A stretch of 7,139 nt of DNA, from positions 1-7,139 of the forward strand of contig PMAK01000105.1 in the NCBI GenBank assembly GCA_003153655.1, given 5' to 3'. Shown here piece by piece: positions 6,443 through 7,139 of the stretch. Source of the stretch: Phycisphaerales bacterium (lineage in GTDB: Bacteria; Planctomycetota; Phycisphaerae; Tepidisphaerales; Tepidisphaeraceae). Within the stretch, counting starts at the first letter, position 1, and each line of letters begins with the position of its first letter. A model generated the notes under the pieces. The model was not told the origin of the DNA. It saw only the letters and a program-made list of their open reading frames with translations, and searched no databases. The position numbers were made by a program, and so were the translations under genes.

Positions 6443-6468
6443 GTTTTGGTTGGGCGATCACTTATTAC

Positions 6469-7139
6469 TTACTGTTGCTGCTGTTGCTGATGTTCCTGCT
6501 GGTCTGTTGAGCTATGGAGTGCCGCGGCGCCGCTTGGATAGGCGGGGATTTCGAGGGATTGCATGCGGTCGGCGGCGAGTTCCGGAGGGATGCCGGGTAG
6601 TTCTTCGGATTTGATGGCGACATCGATGGATTCGTTGGCGCTGCCGCGATAGACGCCACGGTTTGGGGGGACATCGCGGAAATCGCGGCCAATTGCGACT
6701 TTGACGAAGTTGCCGCCAATGACGCAGCGGTTGGCTGGATCGAATCCTACCCAGCCCGCTGAAGGAAAGAGCAATTCACACCAGGCGTGGGTTTGGGTGT
6801 AGCCGCGATATTTTTCGGCGTCTGGGTGAATGAAGCCGCTGACGTATCGTGCCGGGATTTTCAGAGCGCGGCCCAAGGCGATCATGAGGTGCGTGAAATC
6901 CTGACAGACGCCGAAACCCGTGGCGAGCATGTCGGTGATCGGACTGGCGGCGGTGGTGACGCCTTGTTTGTAGGTGAATTTATCGTCTATGAGATGGAGC
7001 ATGCGCAGCCCAAGTTCGCCGGCGCTGACGCCCGGCTTGGGAGCCAGCATGTTCGCCAGATCGCGGAGTTGCGGGCAATCGACGACTGGTCCGCCGAACT
7101 GGAGGAAATCGTAGACGTTGTAATCGTAGGCTTCGGGGA
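6469..7139 (-). CDS. Transglutaminase-like cysteine peptidase family protein (5' end outside window)
   Basis: The frame is open to the window edge, and the ATG at 7050 is internal: 29 further codons upstream (PEAYDYNVYDFLQFGGP...) belong to the domain. Numbering from 7050, the core shows the expected Cys-His-Asp triad: C49 in GFGVCQDFTHLMIALGRALKIPARYVSGF, H88 in THAWCELLFPSAGWVGFDPAN, and D104 in the same block. RDFRDVPPNRGVYRG is the conserved end of the bacterial transglutaminase-like domain. These proteins are usually cytoplasmic, and many are thought to be peptidases or amidases rather than cross-linkers. After the domain comes a tail of about 50 residues ending in a glutamine run (QQEHQQQQQQ) encoded by CAG/CAA codons. 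It converges with the DJ-1/PfpI gene, leaving 26 bp between stops with no visible terminator. Genes for an alpha-E protein and an ATP-grasp protein often lie beside this family and may lie upstream, outside the window. Confidence 0.9.
   Translation of the reverse strand, partial: PEAYDYNVYDFLQFGGPVVDCPQLRDLANMLAPKPGVSAGELGLRMLHLIDDKFTYKQGVTTAASPITDMLATGFGVCQDFTHLMIALGRALKIPARYVSGFIHPDAEKYRGYTQTHAWCELLFPSAGWVGFDPANRCVIGGNFVKVAIGRDFRDVPPNRGVYRGSANESIDVAIKSEELPGIPPELAADRMQSLEIPAYPSGAAALHSSTDQQEHQQQQQQ

Noticed and set aside
6443..6468. Possible bidirectional terminator between the convergent DJ-1/PfpI and transglutaminase-like genes
   Set aside because: The 26-bp gap has no GC-rich inverted repeat followed by a T run.
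6472..6498. CTG/TTG run as a CRISPR-like or intergenic microsatellite
   Set aside because: It lies inside a coding frame and is read as a glutamine tail; there are no spacers or longer repeat units.

Overview
The window is a compact, gene-dense bacterial segment with no stretch above 300 bases lacking a gene. It is moderately GC-rich. The likely source is an environmental Gram-negative, tentatively a planctomycete (Phycisphaerae-like). The reasons are a short ECF sigma/anti-sigma pair, a signal peptide followed by a Thr/Pro/Arg-rich linker (PTTRP), and a REP-type transposase bounded by GGGGTCAGGAAGG repeats. No rRNA or marker gene is present, so the phylum is an inference and could be wrong.

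Layout. Positions 1-804 hold a REP-associated tyrosine (Y1) transposase cassette. It is bounded by a 22-bp perfect inverted repeat (1-22 and 783-804), and an imperfect extra copy overlaps the transposase stop codon. Positions about 4648 down to 806 form a minus-strand cluster of four genes: ECF sigma factor, single-pass anti-sigma factor, exported HtrA-like protein with a PDZ domain, and a glycosyltransferase-methyltransferase fusion. The first three genes are tightly spaced (51 and 23 bp) and probably form one operon. The fourth follows after about 100 bp and has its own strong Shine-Dalgarno sequence. Divergent from the sigma gene, on the plus strand, is a two-gene unit: an aldo/keto reductase followed 16 bp later by a DJ-1/PfpI-family protein resembling isonitrile hydratase. 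The right edge holds a convergent transglutaminase-like gene that runs out of the window at its 5' end.

How they may work together. The sigma, anti-sigma and HtrA-like genes have the layout of an envelope-stress module such as algU-mucA-mucD or rpoE-rseA with degS. Here, however, the HtrA-like protein appears to lack all three catalytic residues, so it looks like a PDZ-bearing pseudoprotease. It may act as a sensor or scaffold for the anti-sigma factor. The anti-sigma factor ends in a free hydrophobic aromatic C-terminus (MDKF), the kind of end PDZ domains can bind. This is the most interesting system-level hypothesis here, but it is inferred from sequence only. A second point is that the glycosyltransferase reading frame has a near-perfect Shine-Dalgarno but no ATG, GTG or TTG at the expected place. 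A conventional gene call would therefore cut off the first beta strand of the GT-A fold.
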